DNA from: Aurantiacibacter aquimixticola
Lineage (GTDB): Bacteria > Pseudomonadota > Alphaproteobacteria > Sphingomonadales > Sphingomonadaceae
Length of the DNA stretch: 64,000 nt
Assembly: GCF_003605475.1 (NCBI RefSeq)
Contig: NZ_RAHX01000001.1
Coordinates: 2,232,001-2,296,000 of the forward strand
Direction of reading: 5' to 3'
Positions 50,803 to 59,599 of the stretch are shown piece after piece. A program made the translations under genes and the position numbers. Position 1 is the first letter of the stretch. Every line of letters starts with the position of its first letter. The notes under the pieces are model-generated. The model did no database searches, was not told where the DNA came from, and saw only the letters and a program-made list of their open reading frames with translations.

Positions 50803-51786
50803 CTAGCGGGTTCTGCCGAGGATTTCGAGCGTGTCCTGGCCGAGCACGCGCAAATCTTTCCGTGTCCACCGACGATGCGCGGACGACAGGTCTTCAAGGC
50901 CGATATCGGCAAGGCCCGGCCTGCCGTCGCCGAGCAGGATGGGCGCGCGGTACAGCAACAGGCAATCGACCATATCCTCGGATAGAAACGCTGCAGCAGC
51001 AGCCGCACCGCCTTCAACGAACAGATAGCGAATGTCCGTCATGTCGCGAATGGCGCCCGGCGATGTCAGGCGAGCCCAGCCATCGGGAGCATCGCTGCGC
51101 GACAGCACCCATCGCTCGGGCGATCTCTCGGCGAGGGCGGGCAACCTGACGTCGAGGCGCGGCGTATCGTGACGCAAGGTTTCGCCGCCCACCAAAATGG
51201 CGTCGGCGCGGGCCCTTTCGCGATGGACGTGCCGCCGCGTAATCTCGCCGGTGATCCACTGGCTTTCGCCCGAAGCCGTCGCGATGCAGCCGTCAAGCGA
51301 GAGGGCAAGTTTGAGCGTGACATGCGGCCGACCCTCGAGGACGTGCATCGTGTGCCCTTCGAGGCCGAGTTCGGCACTTCCCAGGCCCGCATCGACCGTT
51401 TTCAGTCCCTCATCGGCAAGGCGCGCAAGTCCTGCACCAGCCGTTCGCGGATCGGGATCCTGCATTCCGATGACCGCCCGCGCCACACCTGCAACGGCGA
51501 CCAGATCGCTGCATGACGGACCGCGCGGCGAACGATGCGCGCAAGGCTCCAGCGTCACATAAAGCGTAGCGCCCTTTGCCCCGTCTCCCGCCTCGGCAAG
51601 CGCCATGGCCTCTGCATGGGGGCGACCACCCGGCTGCGTCCATCCCCGGCCGGCGACCTTGCCGTCGCGCAGGATAATGGCGCCGACGCCGGGATTCGGG
51701 CGGCTTAGCGGCCGTGCGCGTTCCGCCAGGGCGGCCGCTGCGGCAAGCCAGCGACGATCTTCACCGGAAAGCTCAGCCTGCGGCAC
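50803..51786 (-). CDS. ribD: Riboflavin biosynthesis deaminase/reductase
   Basis: Bifunctional enzyme of 327 residues. The N-terminal cytidine-deaminase-like domain has zinc motif HAEAMAL and PCAHRSPRGPSC; the C-terminal reductase domain has VTLKLALSLDGCIAT, ADAILVGGETLRHD and YLFVEGGAAAAAAFL. No ATG fits; the GTG at 51786 gives MPQAELSGEDRRWL, in line with the family, and overlaps the preceding gene by 14 bp. Operon with ribE. Confidence 0.92.
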   Translation of the reverse strand: MPQAELSGEDRRWLAAAAALAERARPLSRPNPGVGAIILRDGKVAGRGWTQPGGRPHAEAMALAEAGDGAKGATLYVTLEPCAHRSPRGPSCSDLVAVAGVARAVIGMQDPDPRTAGAGLARLADEGLKTVDAGLGSAELGLEGHTMHVLEGRPHVTLKLALSLDGCIATASGESQWITGEITRRHVHRERARADAILVGGETLRHDTPRLDVRLPALAERSPERWVLSRSDAPDGWARLTSPGAIRDMTDIRYLFVEGGAAAAAAFLSEDMVDCLLLYRAPILLGDGRPGLADIGLEDLSSAHRRWTRKDLRVLGQDTLEILGRTR

Positions 51787-52234
51787 GCGCGCAATATTCT
51801 TCGAGCGACAGCGCAAGCTCCTCCGGCGTCGGTCCCTCGGGCTCGCCCCGAGCCGCGCGCTCGGCTTCCGCTTCCGCTTCCAGCTCATCGACGTCGATGA
51901 ACGTGGCCTCGCCCAGAGCACGGTAGATTTCGCGGCGAAGTTCGGCGCGTTCGTCGAGCTTCGCCTGAAGCTCGTTCTTCAGCCGCTGGTTTGCGCAATT
52001 GTCCGCTATGATCTCCGCTTCGGAGCGATCCTCGTCTAGTGTGGTGATCCAGATCAGCTCCGGGCGTTCGGGCGGAGCGCGCTCGGTTTCCGGCAGGAAC
52101 AGCATGAAGAGCGCGAAGGTGGCGGCACAGGCCACGCCGAGGATCTGCCAGCGATGCGGCGTCGGCTGCTTCCAGTGACCGGTAAAGTCGCGGACCGCCT
52201 TTCGCGGGGAGATGCGACGAAAAAACTTCTTCAT
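51773..52234 (-). CDS. Single-pass membrane protein of unknown function
   Basis: Product of 153 residues from the ATG at 52234: a basic N-terminus (MKKFFRRISPRKAVRDF), one hydrophobic segment (WQILGVACAATFALFMLFL), then an acidic, charged, likely helical region (KNELQAKLDERAELRREIYR). It is probably inner-membrane with a periplasmic or cytosolic coiled region. No family recognised. The frame opens 25 codons earlier, into the neighbour. It lies between ygjP-like and ribD, overlapping the latter by 14 bp. Confidence 0.65.
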   Translation of the reverse strand: MKKFFRRISPRKAVRDFTGHWKQPTPHRWQILGVACAATFALFMLFLPETERAPPERPELIWITTLDEDRSEAEIIADNCANQRLKNELQAKLDERAELRREIYRALGEATFIDVDELEAEAEAERAARGEPEGPTPEELALSLEEYCARAAG

Positions 52235-52277
52235 GGCCGGATAGATAGGCGGCTTCGCCCCGCCGCGCCAGTATTGC

Positions 52278-53012
52278 CTATCCGAACGGCGCGTAGAGGC
52301 TGCGACCATGCGCTTTCAGCCAAGTGTCCGCCTCCGAGATTTCGCCTTCGAAAAGGTCGGCGAGCAGCGCATGGAATGCTGGCGAATGATCGAAATGCAA
52401 AAGGTGCGCGACTTCGTGAGCGGCTACGGAGCGGCGCACGGCATCGGGTGCCATGACGAGACGCCAATTGATGCGGATGCAGCGACCTTTCGCCCGCTCG
52501 CTTGAGCACGATCCCCAGCGGCGCTGCGCGCGCGACAGGCGAACATCCGGCGCGGGCAGATCGACACGTCTGCAATAGTGCTCCACGTCTTCGCGAAGGA
52601 CGCTCTGCGCCTCACCTTCCAGCCAGCGACGGACGCGGCCGGGCATCCTGTCTGCAGGGCCTCCGACACAAAGAATGCTTCCCTCAAGCCGCACCTTCCG
52701 TGGCCCGGATGACCGCCAGCGGATCGTAAATGTCTCGCCACGGAAAGGAACTTGCGTACCGTCGCCGATTGCGACGGGTTTGGGTATCTTTGCCAATTGC
52801 TGTCCGATCCAGTCCTGCCGGGCCTTGGCAAAGGTAAGCGCATCGAGCGTACGACCCCATTGCGGCATGGTGATGCGCAGCTCGGAGCCGTCGGGCGCAA
52901 GCCGCATCGTCAGTCGTTTTGCTCTGGCGTGCCGGCGTATGGCGATCGGCAATTCGCGGCCATCCACCTCGACATTGGGGTCGCGATGATCGGCGCGCAG
53001 CCAATCGATCAT
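52278..53012 (-). CDS. YgjP-like zinc metallopeptidase (WLM/DUF45 family)
   Basis: Predicted cytosolic metal-dependent hydrolase of 244 residues. The C-terminal domain holds the HExxH site in HEVAHLLHFDHS and the typical preceding motif RWGSCSS with INWRLVMAP. Substrate unknown in the family at large. ATG at 53012 overlaps the previous stop as ATGA; an ATG four codons upstream (53024) is also possible. Confidence 0.88.
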   Translation of the reverse strand: MIDWLRADHRDPNVEVDGRELPIAIRRHARAKRLTMRLAPDGSELRITMPQWGRTLDALTFAKARQDWIGQQLAKIPKPVAIGDGTQVPFRGETFTIRWRSSGPRKVRLEGSILCVGGPADRMPGRVRRWLEGEAQSVLREDVEHYCRRVDLPAPDVRLSRAQRRWGSCSSERAKGRCIRINWRLVMAPDAVRRSVAAHEVAHLLHFDHSPAFHALLADLFEGEISEADTWLKAHGRSLYAPFG

Positions 53013-53443
53013 CGTTGTTCCCATTCGGTGATGTGATGCTCCAGCGGGCCGGCCACCGCCTCGCTCACGCAGCGTCCGGCAACGCTCGCGCCCGCTTCCA
53101 TCATCGCGTCACGGCTGCCGGTGAGCAGATGGTGCCATTCGGGCAGCGGCTTGCCCTCTGCCCGGCGGCGATAGGCGCAGCTTTCGGGGAGCCACGGAAC
53201 GCTCTGCACCAGGCGAGGGGTCAGGCGCAGGCAATCTGGCACGAACGCCTTGCGATGGCGATAATCCTTGCAGCGCGCAGTGCCTGTGTCGAGAAGCTTG
53301 CAGGCGACATTGGTCTCGGCAATCTCGCCCGTATCTTCGTCTTCCAGCTTGTGCAGGCAACAGCGCGCGCAGCCATCGCACAAGGCTTCCCATTCTTCGC
53401 GGGTCAGATCGTCGAGCTCCAGCTCCCAGAAGCGTTTCCTCAT
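53009..53443 (-). CDS. YcgN-like cysteine-cluster protein (UPF0260)
   Basis: Small cytosolic protein of 144 residues with a cysteine pattern of the YkgJ/YcgN group: EALCDGCARCCLHKLED, NVACKLLDTGTARCKDY and CLRLTP, plus later cysteines. The family is thought to bind a metal or Fe-S cluster, but its role is unknown. Overlaps at both ends (ATGA with the SCO gene and with the ygjP-like gene) show tight translational coupling in this chain. Confidence 0.9.
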   Translation of the reverse strand: MRKRFWELELDDLTREEWEALCDGCARCCLHKLEDEDTGEIAETNVACKLLDTGTARCKDYRHRKAFVPDCLRLTPRLVQSVPWLPESCAYRRRAEGKPLPEWHHLLTGSRDAMMEAGASVAGRCVSEAVAGPLEHHITEWEQR

Positions 53444-54039
53444 CGCACCCACTTTTCGAGCTCCGCGGCAACAGCGTCTGCCGATTGCTCGACGGGCAGA
53501 AGAGCCATGGGCTGGCCTTCCCGATCGACTAGATAGCCGGATCGCGAATGGTCCATCAGGTAGCCGCCCTCGCTCGTTTCGGTGCCTTTGCTGTAAGAAG
53601 CGAAATAATTGGCTGCCGCCGCCTCGATCTGTTCGGGTGTCCCGGTCAAGCCTATCAAATTGTCCGAAAAGTTTGCTGCGAATTCACCGACAACTTCCGG
53701 CGTGTCGCGTTCGGGATCGACGGTGATGAAGATCGGCTGCACGTCGTCGGCCAGCTGCGGATTGGCCTCGGCAAACTGATTGTAACCCTGCACCATGCGC
53801 TGCACATCGAACGGGCATACATCGGGACAGTAAGCATAACCGAAATAGACCATCTGATATCGCCCGGCGAAATCCTTGTCGCTGACGGGCTCGCCGTTCG
53901 AGCCGACCAGGTCGAACCCCCCCACAACGGCCGAACCGTACAATGGCGGCGGCGCGGCGTCCTGCGCGGGTTCGCTTTCACATGCGATAAGTGCGAGAGG
54001 TGCCAGGGCGAGCGAGAGAAGCTTGAAAGGCGATGACAT
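53440..54039 (-). CDS. SCO1/SenC family copper-binding lipoprotein
   Basis: Membrane-anchored thioredoxin-fold protein that helps assemble the CuA centre of cytochrome oxidase. The 199 residues carry a lipobox LIAC, the copper motif YCPDVCPF (CxxxC), FITVDPERDTP, and the conserved histidine in MDHSRSGYLVD. A GTG codon directly before the ATG could also start it. First gene of the chain SCO, YcgN-like, YgjP-like, membrane protein, ribD, ribE. Confidence 0.92.
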   Translation of the reverse strand: MSSPFKLLSLALAPLALIACESEPAQDAAPPPLYGSAVVGGFDLVGSNGEPVSDKDFAGRYQMVYFGYAYCPDVCPFDVQRMVQGYNQFAEANPQLADDVQPIFITVDPERDTPEVVGEFAANFSDNLIGLTGTPEQIEAAAANYFASYSKGTETSEGGYLMDHSRSGYLVDREGQPMALLPVEQSADAVAAELEKWVR

Positions 54040-54158
54040 CACGCATAGTTCATGGTCTGCTAACGCGCGTTATTCAAGGTGTGCGCAGGGCAAGCGTTCG
54101 GGCCAAGCCCGGAATTTTCAACAGGAGGATGGGCGGCACCGGACCGCCCTCGAAACCC

Positions 54159-54773
54159 ATGTTCGCAATTCGCAAGATTTTCTCGACTGCCGCCGTCGTT
54201 CTCGGCCTTTCGGTTTCGTCACCGGCCGCCGCGCAATTCTATTCCGACGGCTACGAGTTTCTCGAAGCGGTGAAGAATCGCGAAGGGACTGCGGCGACCA
54301 ATATGCTGAAGGAGCCGGGCTCCACCGTGGTCAATTCGCGCGATATCACCTCTGGCGAGACCGGACTGCACATTGTTGTCGGGCGACGCGATCTGACATG
54401 GACGCGCTGGCTGCTGCAGGAAGGGGCCAATCCCAACATTGCGGATAATGACGGACGCACGCCGCTTATCCTTGCGACAGAGATCGGCTTCCTGGAAGGC
54501 GTCGAGGCGTTGCTGGCACGCGGCGCGCGCGTGGACGTTGCAAACCGGACGGGCGAAACGCCGCTGATCGCGGCGGTCCATTCGCGCAACACGCAGCTCA
54601 TGGAAGTGCTGCTGGAAGGCGGCGCCGATCCGGACCGCGCCGACAATACCGGCCGCAGCGCGCGCGACTATGCGCGCCAGTCGGGCGTCCCGCCGCGCAT
54701 CCTTTCGACGATCGAATCGAATGAGCGCGACGATGCCGATGGCGGTGATCGCGTCTACGGCCCGGTATTCTGA
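54159..54773 (+). CDS. Exported ankyrin-repeat protein
   Basis: Periplasmic protein of 204 residues: signal peptide (STAAVVLGLSVSSPAAAQ), then about four ankyrin repeats (GETGLHIVVGRRDLTWTRWL, GRTPLILATEIGFLEGVEAL, GETPLIAAVHSRNTQLMEVL, GRSARDYARQ). It is likely a protein-binding scaffold. Start is uncertain: an ATG at 54129 sits directly on an AGGAGG, while 54159 begins the signal peptide. Its stop overlaps the start of the COQ9 gene by one base, so the two are co-translated. Confidence 0.82.
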   Translation: MFAIRKIFSTAAVVLGLSVSSPAAAQFYSDGYEFLEAVKNREGTAATNMLKEPGSTVVNSRDITSGETGLHIVVGRRDLTWTRWLLQEGANPNIADNDGRTPLILATEIGFLEGVEALLARGARVDVANRTGETPLIAAVHSRNTQLMEVLLEGGADPDRADNTGRSARDYARQSGVPPRILSTIESNERDDADGGDRVYGPVF

Positions 54774-55432
54774 TGGCGGACATGGCCGACCTGACGCTGG
54801 ATGAACTGCGTGTCGCTCTCGCGCCTGAAATCGCGCTGGCCGCGATGTTCGATGGCTGGACGATGGCCGCACTCGATTCCGCGGCGGAAAGCGCCGGTGT
54901 CGATCCCGATGTCGCGCGACTGGCCTTCAAGGACGGCCCGATGCAGATGGTCGATGCATGGATCACCTCGGTCGATCAGAGCATGGAAATCGAATTTGCC
55001 GATGGGCGGCTCGATACGATGCCGATCCGCGAGCGCATTCGTTCACTCGTGTGGTTCCGCCTCGAAGCGATCGAAGGACTGGAAGAGTCGCTGTCGCGCG
55101 CGATGGCGGTGCAGGCAATGCCGCAAAACGTGGCTGCCGCGTTCCGGCAGGGCTGGTCGAGCGCGGACAAGATGTGGCGGCTGGCAGGCGACACTGCGAC
55201 CGATTACAACCACTACACCAAGCGCGCGATCCTCGCTTCGATCTACGGTGCGACCCTGGCCGTATGGAAGAGTGATGACAGCCAGGACAAGGCGGAGACC
55301 GCGGCCTTTCTCGATCGCCGCATCGAGGGCGTGATGAAGTTCGAGAAGGTGAAGTCGCAATTTCTCGGCAAGGATCGTGAGACGTTCGATGTCGCTCGCT
55401 TCCTTGGCCGACTGCGCTACCCGCAACGCTAG
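54773..55432 (+). CDS. COQ9 family ubiquinone biosynthesis protein
   Basis: 219 residues with a TetR-like helical fold expected; the family binds lipid/quinone intermediates and helps the COQ7 hydroxylase. Typical stretches are RIRSLVWFRLEAIE, AMAVQAMPQNVAAAF and DKMWRLAGDTATDYNHYTKR, followed by ILASIYGATLAVW. Present throughout alphaproteobacteria and mitochondria. Starts within the stop of the ankyrin gene. Confidence 0.92.
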   Translation: MADMADLTLDELRVALAPEIALAAMFDGWTMAALDSAAESAGVDPDVARLAFKDGPMQMVDAWITSVDQSMEIEFADGRLDTMPIRERIRSLVWFRLEAIEGLEESLSRAMAVQAMPQNVAAAFRQGWSSADKMWRLAGDTATDYNHYTKRAILASIYGATLAVWKSDDSQDKAETAAFLDRRIEGVMKFEKVKSQFLGKDRETFDVARFLGRLRYPQR

Positions 55433-55438
55433 CTACTA

Positions 55439-55457
55439 TTGAGAACCAGTTGCAATT
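55439..55457. promoter_or_regulatory. Fur-box-like site upstream of feoAB
   Basis: TTGAGAACCAGTTGCAATT resembles the Fur-site variant TGAGAATNATTTGCAATT known from several proteobacteria. It lies 28 bp before the proposed feoA start, where an iron-dependent repressor would be expected. Identified by motif only. Confidence 0.5.
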
Positions 55458-55485
55458 AGCGCGCCGCTCTGGCACGGCCGGGCGC

Positions 55486-55740
55486 GTGACGCAGCATTCC
55501 GAAACACTCGACACCCTGCCGCCGCTTGCACGGGCGGAGATCGTGTCTGTCGACTGGCAGTCGCTCGCGCCCGACGAGGGGAAGCGTTTGCGCGCGCTCG
55601 GCCTGGACGAAGGGGCCCGTATCGCTGTCGCCCATCGCGGCGTCTTCTTTGGCAAGGACCCCATCGCTTTGATGGTCGGCCGTACCACGATAGCAGTACG
55701 CAGGGCACATGCCCGCGCCATGCGGGTTCGCCAGCTGTGA
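55486..55740 (+). CDS. feoA: Ferrous iron transport protein A
   Basis: Small SH3-like cytosolic partner of FeoB, 84 residues from a GTG at 55486. Family features: the final strand region GKDPIALMVGRTTIAVRRAHA, and DEGKRLRALGLDEGARI before it. An ATG-less upstream extension into the Fur-like site was rejected; the ribosome-binding site is weak. Its TGA overlaps the GTG of feoB by 4 bp. Confidence 0.9.
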   Translation: MTQHSETLDTLPPLARAEIVSVDWQSLAPDEGKRLRALGLDEGARIAVAHRGVFFGKDPIALMVGRTTIAVRRAHARAMRVRQL

Positions 55741-57584
55741 CCACGAAACGCACTGCCGCGCTGGTCGGCAATCCGAATGCGGGCAAGAGCGCGTTGTTCA
55801 ACGTGCTGACCGGCGCGCGGCAGAAGATCGCCAATTATCCCGGCGTTACTGTGGAGCGGAAGGCCGGGCGCATGACGTTGCCGAGTGGCGAGCCGGTCGA
55901 CCTGATCGACCTGCCCGGTTCCTACGCGCTCGATGCCGCCAGTCCGGACGAGGAAGTCACCCGGCAAGTGGTGATGGGAGAGTTCGAAGGGCAGGCGCAG
56001 CCGGACCTGCTCATCGTGGTGATCGATGCGGCCAATCTCGAGCAGCACCTCGTCTTCGCGCAAGAGATCGTCGCGCTGGGTAAGCCCACCGTCGTCGCTC
56101 TCAACATGCTCGACCTTGCCGAGCGGGACGGCCTGGCGATCGATCCCTCGGCGCTGTCGGACGCATTGGGCGTGCCGGTCGTGCCCACCGTCGCCGTGCG
56201 GCGCAAGGGCATGGACGCGCTGGCCGAGGCGATGGACGCGGCGCGCACGCAGGATGTTTCCACGCGCCACGATGTCGCCAGCCTCACCCTGCCGGAGCGG
56301 CGGCTGGCTGCGCGGAACATGGCGAAAGGCGCGATCCTTTCGCAGAGCGCGGGGCACCGCCTGCATGCCGGGCTCGACAAGGTGCTGCTGCACCCCTGGC
56401 TCGGCCCCGTCATCCTGTTCGCGCTGCTCTTCGTGGTGTTCCAGGCCGTCTTCGCCTGGGCGGACCCATTTATCGGCGCAATCGAAGGGCTTGCCGAAAG
56501 TGTCTCCGGCGTGGTGACCGCCACCATGCCGGAAAGCTTCCTGCGCGATCTCATCACCGAAGGCGTGATCGCGGGCGTCGGCTCGGTCGTCGTCTTCCTG
56601 CCGCAGATCATAATCCTTTTCGCCTTCATCCTGGTGATGGAGCAGTCGGGCTACATGGCCCGCGCCGCATTCATCATGGACCGGCTGATGGCTTATGTCG
56701 GCCTGTCCGGCCGCAGTTTCATCCCGCTCCTTTCCAGCTTCGCCTGTGCCATTCCAGGCATCATGGCCACCCGCTCCATCGCCGATCCGAAAGACCGGCT
56801 GACCACGATCCTGATTGCCCCGCTGATGACCTGCTCAGCGCGGCTGCCAGTCTACACTGTCATCATCGCCGCGGTCATCCCGGCGAGCAGCGTAGGGCCG
56901 GGCTTCGGGCTGCAGGGGCTGGTGCTGTTCGGACTTTACATCGCCGGCATCGTAGGCGCGATGCTGGTGGCGCTGGTGCTGCGTCGCACCGCGACCAAGG
57001 GTGCGGCATCGGGCTTCATCATGGAGCTTCCCAAATATCAGTGGCCGCCGCTGCGCGACCTGCTGATCGGCCTGTGGCAGCGCGCGTGGGTCTTCCTGCG
57101 GCGGGCTGGCACGATCATCTTCGCCGCGACCGTGATCCTGTGGCTGCTGCTGACCTTTCCGAAGGCCGAGCCGGGCGAAAGCCAGCTCGACGCATCGGCG
57201 GCGGGCCATATCGCCAGCTTCATGCAGCCCGCTTTCGAGCCGATCGGCTTCCAGCGCGAGATGACGCTGGCGCTTGTCCCGGCGATGGCGGCGCGCGAGG
57301 TGGCGGTCGCTTCCCTCGCCACCACCTATGCTGTCGAGGCAGAGGACGAGGCGGAAACCGAGGATGCGCTGCGCGGCCAGATCGCCGCACGCTGGAGCCT
57401 GCCGACCGCGCTGGCCTTCCTCGCCTGGTTCATCTTTGCCCCCCAATGCCTCTCCACCATCGCTGTCGCCCGGCGAGAGACGAACGGATGGAAATGGCCC
57501 GCGGTGATGGTCGGATATCTGTTTGCGCTGGCCTATGTTTTTGCAGGTTTGACCTATTGGGGGGCCGTTGCGCTGGGCCTTTAG
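55737..57584 (+). CDS. feoB: Ferrous iron transport protein B
   Basis: Inner-membrane Fe(II) transporter with a cytosolic G-protein domain, 615 residues. G1 GNPNAGKS, G3 DLPG and G4 NMLD are visible in the first 170 residues, followed by Gate-type membrane segments (VGSVVVFLPQIIILFAFILV, GRSFIPLLSSFACAIPGIMA, TCSARLPVYTVIIAAVIP). It is shorter than E. coli FeoB, as in many alphaproteobacteria. GTG start overlapping feoA. No feoC found. Confidence 0.96.
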   Translation: MTTKRTAALVGNPNAGKSALFNVLTGARQKIANYPGVTVERKAGRMTLPSGEPVDLIDLPGSYALDAASPDEEVTRQVVMGEFEGQAQPDLLIVVIDAANLEQHLVFAQEIVALGKPTVVALNMLDLAERDGLAIDPSALSDALGVPVVPTVAVRRKGMDALAEAMDAARTQDVSTRHDVASLTLPERRLAARNMAKGAILSQSAGHRLHAGLDKVLLHPWLGPVILFALLFVVFQAVFAWADPFIGAIEGLAESVSGVVTATMPESFLRDLITEGVIAGVGSVVVFLPQIIILFAFILVMEQSGYMARAAFIMDRLMAYVGLSGRSFIPLLSSFACAIPGIMATRSIADPKDRLTTILIAPLMTCSARLPVYTVIIAAVIPASSVGPGFGLQGLVLFGLYIAGIVGAMLVALVLRRTATKGAASGFIMELPKYQWPPLRDLLIGLWQRAWVFLRRAGTIIFAATVILWLLLTFPKAEPGESQLDASAAGHIASFMQPAFEPIGFQREMTLALVPAMAAREVAVASLATTYAVEAEDEAETEDALRGQIAARWSLPTALAFLAWFIFAPQCLSTIAVARRETNGWKWPAVMVGYLFALAYVFAGLTYWGAVALGL

Positions 57585-57675
57585 CGAGCGCGATGTGGGA
57601 AAGCCGTGTTCGGGGTGGTGAGTCCGCAGGGCTTTCGATAGTCAGGCCTGCGAACAGACACGAAGGACACGAATC

Positions 57676-58200
57676 ATGGCGGGCAGTCTCAACAAGGTCA
57701 TGCTGATCGGCAATCTGGGGCAGGACCCTGAAGTGCGCAGCTTCCAGAATGGCGGCAAGGTGTGCAATCTGCGCATCGCGACGAGCGAGACCTGGAAGGA
57801 CCGCAATACCGGCGAGCGGCAGGAGCGCACCGAATGGCACACCGTGGCCATCTTCTCCGAAGGGCTGGTGAATGTTGCCGAGCGCTACCTGAAGAAAGGC
57901 AGCAAGGTCTTCATCGAAGGCAAGTTGCAGACCCGCAAATGGCAGGACCAGTCCGGCAATGACCGTTATTCGACCGAAGTCGTTCTGCGCGGCTATGACG
58001 GCACGCTGACCATGCTGGATGGCGCGGGTGGTGCTGGCGGCGGCGGCGGTGGAGGCGGCCAGGGCGGCGGGTATGGCGGCGGTGGAGGCGGCCAGTCCTC
58101 GGGCGGCGGCTTCGGCGGCGGTTCGAGCGGCGGCGGGGCATCGGGCGGCAATGGCGGCGGCTCCAATTACGACGATCTGGACGACGACATCCCGTTCTGA
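57676..58200 (+). CDS. ssb: Single-stranded DNA-binding protein
   Basis: OB-fold protein of 174 residues that coats single-stranded DNA as a tetramer. The fold spans residues 1-112 ([26 protein letters not shown]). A Gly/Ser-rich linker follows, encoded by a highly repetitive GC stretch at about 58020-58165, and then the acidic tip DDDIPF that recruits partner proteins. A strong terminator follows. Confidence 0.97.
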   Translation: MAGSLNKVMLIGNLGQDPEVRSFQNGGKVCNLRIATSETWKDRNTGERQERTEWHTVAIFSEGLVNVAERYLKKGSKVFIEGKLQTRKWQDQSGNDRYSTEVVLRGYDGTLTMLDGAGGAGGGGGGGGQGGGYGGGGGGQSSGGGFGGGSSGGGASGGNGGGSNYDDLDDDIPF

Positions 58201-58285
58201 TCGAGCCAGTTGCGTTTCGCGCAAGTTGACGAAACACATGCGCCGGTGGCCCGCTTCAATTTGCAAAGGCGCAAAGCCGAAACGC

Positions 58286-58316
58286 GAAAGCCCCGCCGGG
58301 TTGGCGGGGCTTTTCG
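58286..58316 (+). terminator. Rho-independent terminator after ssb
   Basis: GAAAGCCCCGCC (58286-58297) pairs with GGCGGGGCTTTT (58303-58314) around a 5-nt loop, ending in TTTT. It lies 86 bp after the ssb stop. The rest of 58201-58501 holds no gene that I can support. Confidence 0.9.
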
Positions 58317-58501
58317 TTTGGAGCCAGGAAGGCGGAGCGGACGATGTGAAAGAGCGCCGTCGGCGTTGCAGATTCGGGGCGTGTAGGACAGCCTCCAAGT
58401 CCGCTTCCGACACAATTGCGGACATTTGAACCTTACGCCCCACTATCCCAAGGCCTGCATGTGAATGAATCATGTTGCAGATGATATATTTCATGTCTTA
58501 C

Positions 58502-59599
58502 ATGAAGTCTATGTTGATTCGTAGTTTTCTTGTTTCGCTAATTCCAGTCGTCCTTGTCGGCTGCGGAACCGATGACGATGCGCCGATAGTCGCCATGCCC
58601 ATACCGGTATCCGGCTTCGAAGCCATGTCGGCCGAGATTCGCGCTGGACAGTTGGGCCGTATTGAGGCGGTCGTCGTCGACCAGTCCGGAAGCGTTGTCT
58701 ATGAGACGTATTTTCGTGACAGCAATGCTGGTTCGCGGATCGACGTGCGGTCGGTGGGCAAGTCGTTGACGGCTCTGGCGATAGGGGCCGCCGTTGAAGA
58801 TGGACTTCTCGAAAGCGTCGACGTTCCAGTCTGGGATTATCTGATCGGCGAGGAGCCCGTCGAACACGATGGCCCCGCAAAGCGGGAGATCACTGTGGAT
58901 GACTTGTTGTCGATGTCCTCGACGCTTGACTGCAGCGATTGGGTCTCGCGCAGTCCGGGCAACGAGGAGCGAATGTATCGTACCGATGTCTGGCGCGATT
59001 TTGCGCTGAATCTCCCCGTCGATCCCGACTATCGCGAGCTTCCGAACGGCTATGGCCGGTTCTCATACTGCACTGCCGGCGTATTCCTTCTGGGGCAGGT
59101 GGTCGAGAAAGCGACGGGCCAGCGTTTCGACAGCTATGTGCAAGCACGGCTGTTCGATCCGCTGGGTATCGCCGGAGCAGACTGGCGACGCTCGCCGAGC
59201 GGCGAGATACAGAGCGGGGGCCAGCTTGGTGTTCGCCCCGCCGATCTCGCGCGTGTCGGACGTATGGTGCTGAACGGGGGGACATTCGATGGCCAGCGTA
59301 TACTCTCCGCTGACTGGCTGCGGACTATGCTAACGCCGAAGGTAGGAGCAACGGCCGATATGGACTACGGCTATCTATGGTGGACGCGGTTCTTCGCCGC
59401 GCCGAATGGCACCAGAACAGGCGGCGCGTTTATGTCGGGCAATGGCGGCAATATCGTCGTTCTACTGCCGGACTATGACGCGGTCGCGGTGGTTGCTGCG
59501 ACTTCCTACAACCGCGACGATGCGTTTGACAACGCTATCACCGTAATTGAAACTCATGTCATTCCCGAGCTGGCCAAACGAACAGGAAGCGCGTCATGA
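58502..59599 (+). CDS. Serine hydrolase, class C beta-lactamase fold, lipoprotein
   Basis: Predicted envelope-anchored esterase/peptidase-like enzyme of 365 residues. The signal has lipobox LVGC. The SxxK active site is SVGKS, and YCTAG fits the YxN region. A recognisable HTG/KTG motif is replaced by a glycine-rich GGAFMSGNGG. Start is uncertain among several in-frame ATGs between 58472 and 58511. Codon use and the local base composition look AT-richer than ssb upstream. It overlaps the DUF2975 gene by 4 bp (ATGA). Substrate unknown; true beta-lactam resistance is not implied. Confidence 0.82.
   Translation: MKSMLIRSFLVSLIPVVLVGCGTDDDAPIVAMPIPVSGFEAMSAEIRAGQLGRIEAVVVDQSGSVVYETYFRDSNAGSRIDVRSVGKSLTALAIGAAVEDGLLESVDVPVWDYLIGEEPVEHDGPAKREITVDDLLSMSSTLDCSDWVSRSPGNEERMYRTDVWRDFALNLPVDPDYRELPNGYGRFSYCTAGVFLLGQVVEKATGQRFDSYVQARLFDPLGIAGADWRRSPSGEIQSGGQLGVRPADLARVGRMVLNGGTFDGQRILSADWLRTMLTPKVGATADMDYGYLWWTRFFAAPNGTRTGGAFMSGNGGNIVVLLPDYDAVAVVAATSYNRDDAFDNAITVIETHVIPELAKRTGSAS

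Noticed and set aside
58020..58165. GC-rich simple repeat as a separate element
   Set aside because: It is the Gly/Ser-rich linker of SSB and is explained by the coding sequence.
58502..59599. True class C beta-lactamase
   Set aside because: SxxK and a Tyr motif are present, but the KTG-type motif is not, and a lipoprotein signal points to a general serine hydrolase.
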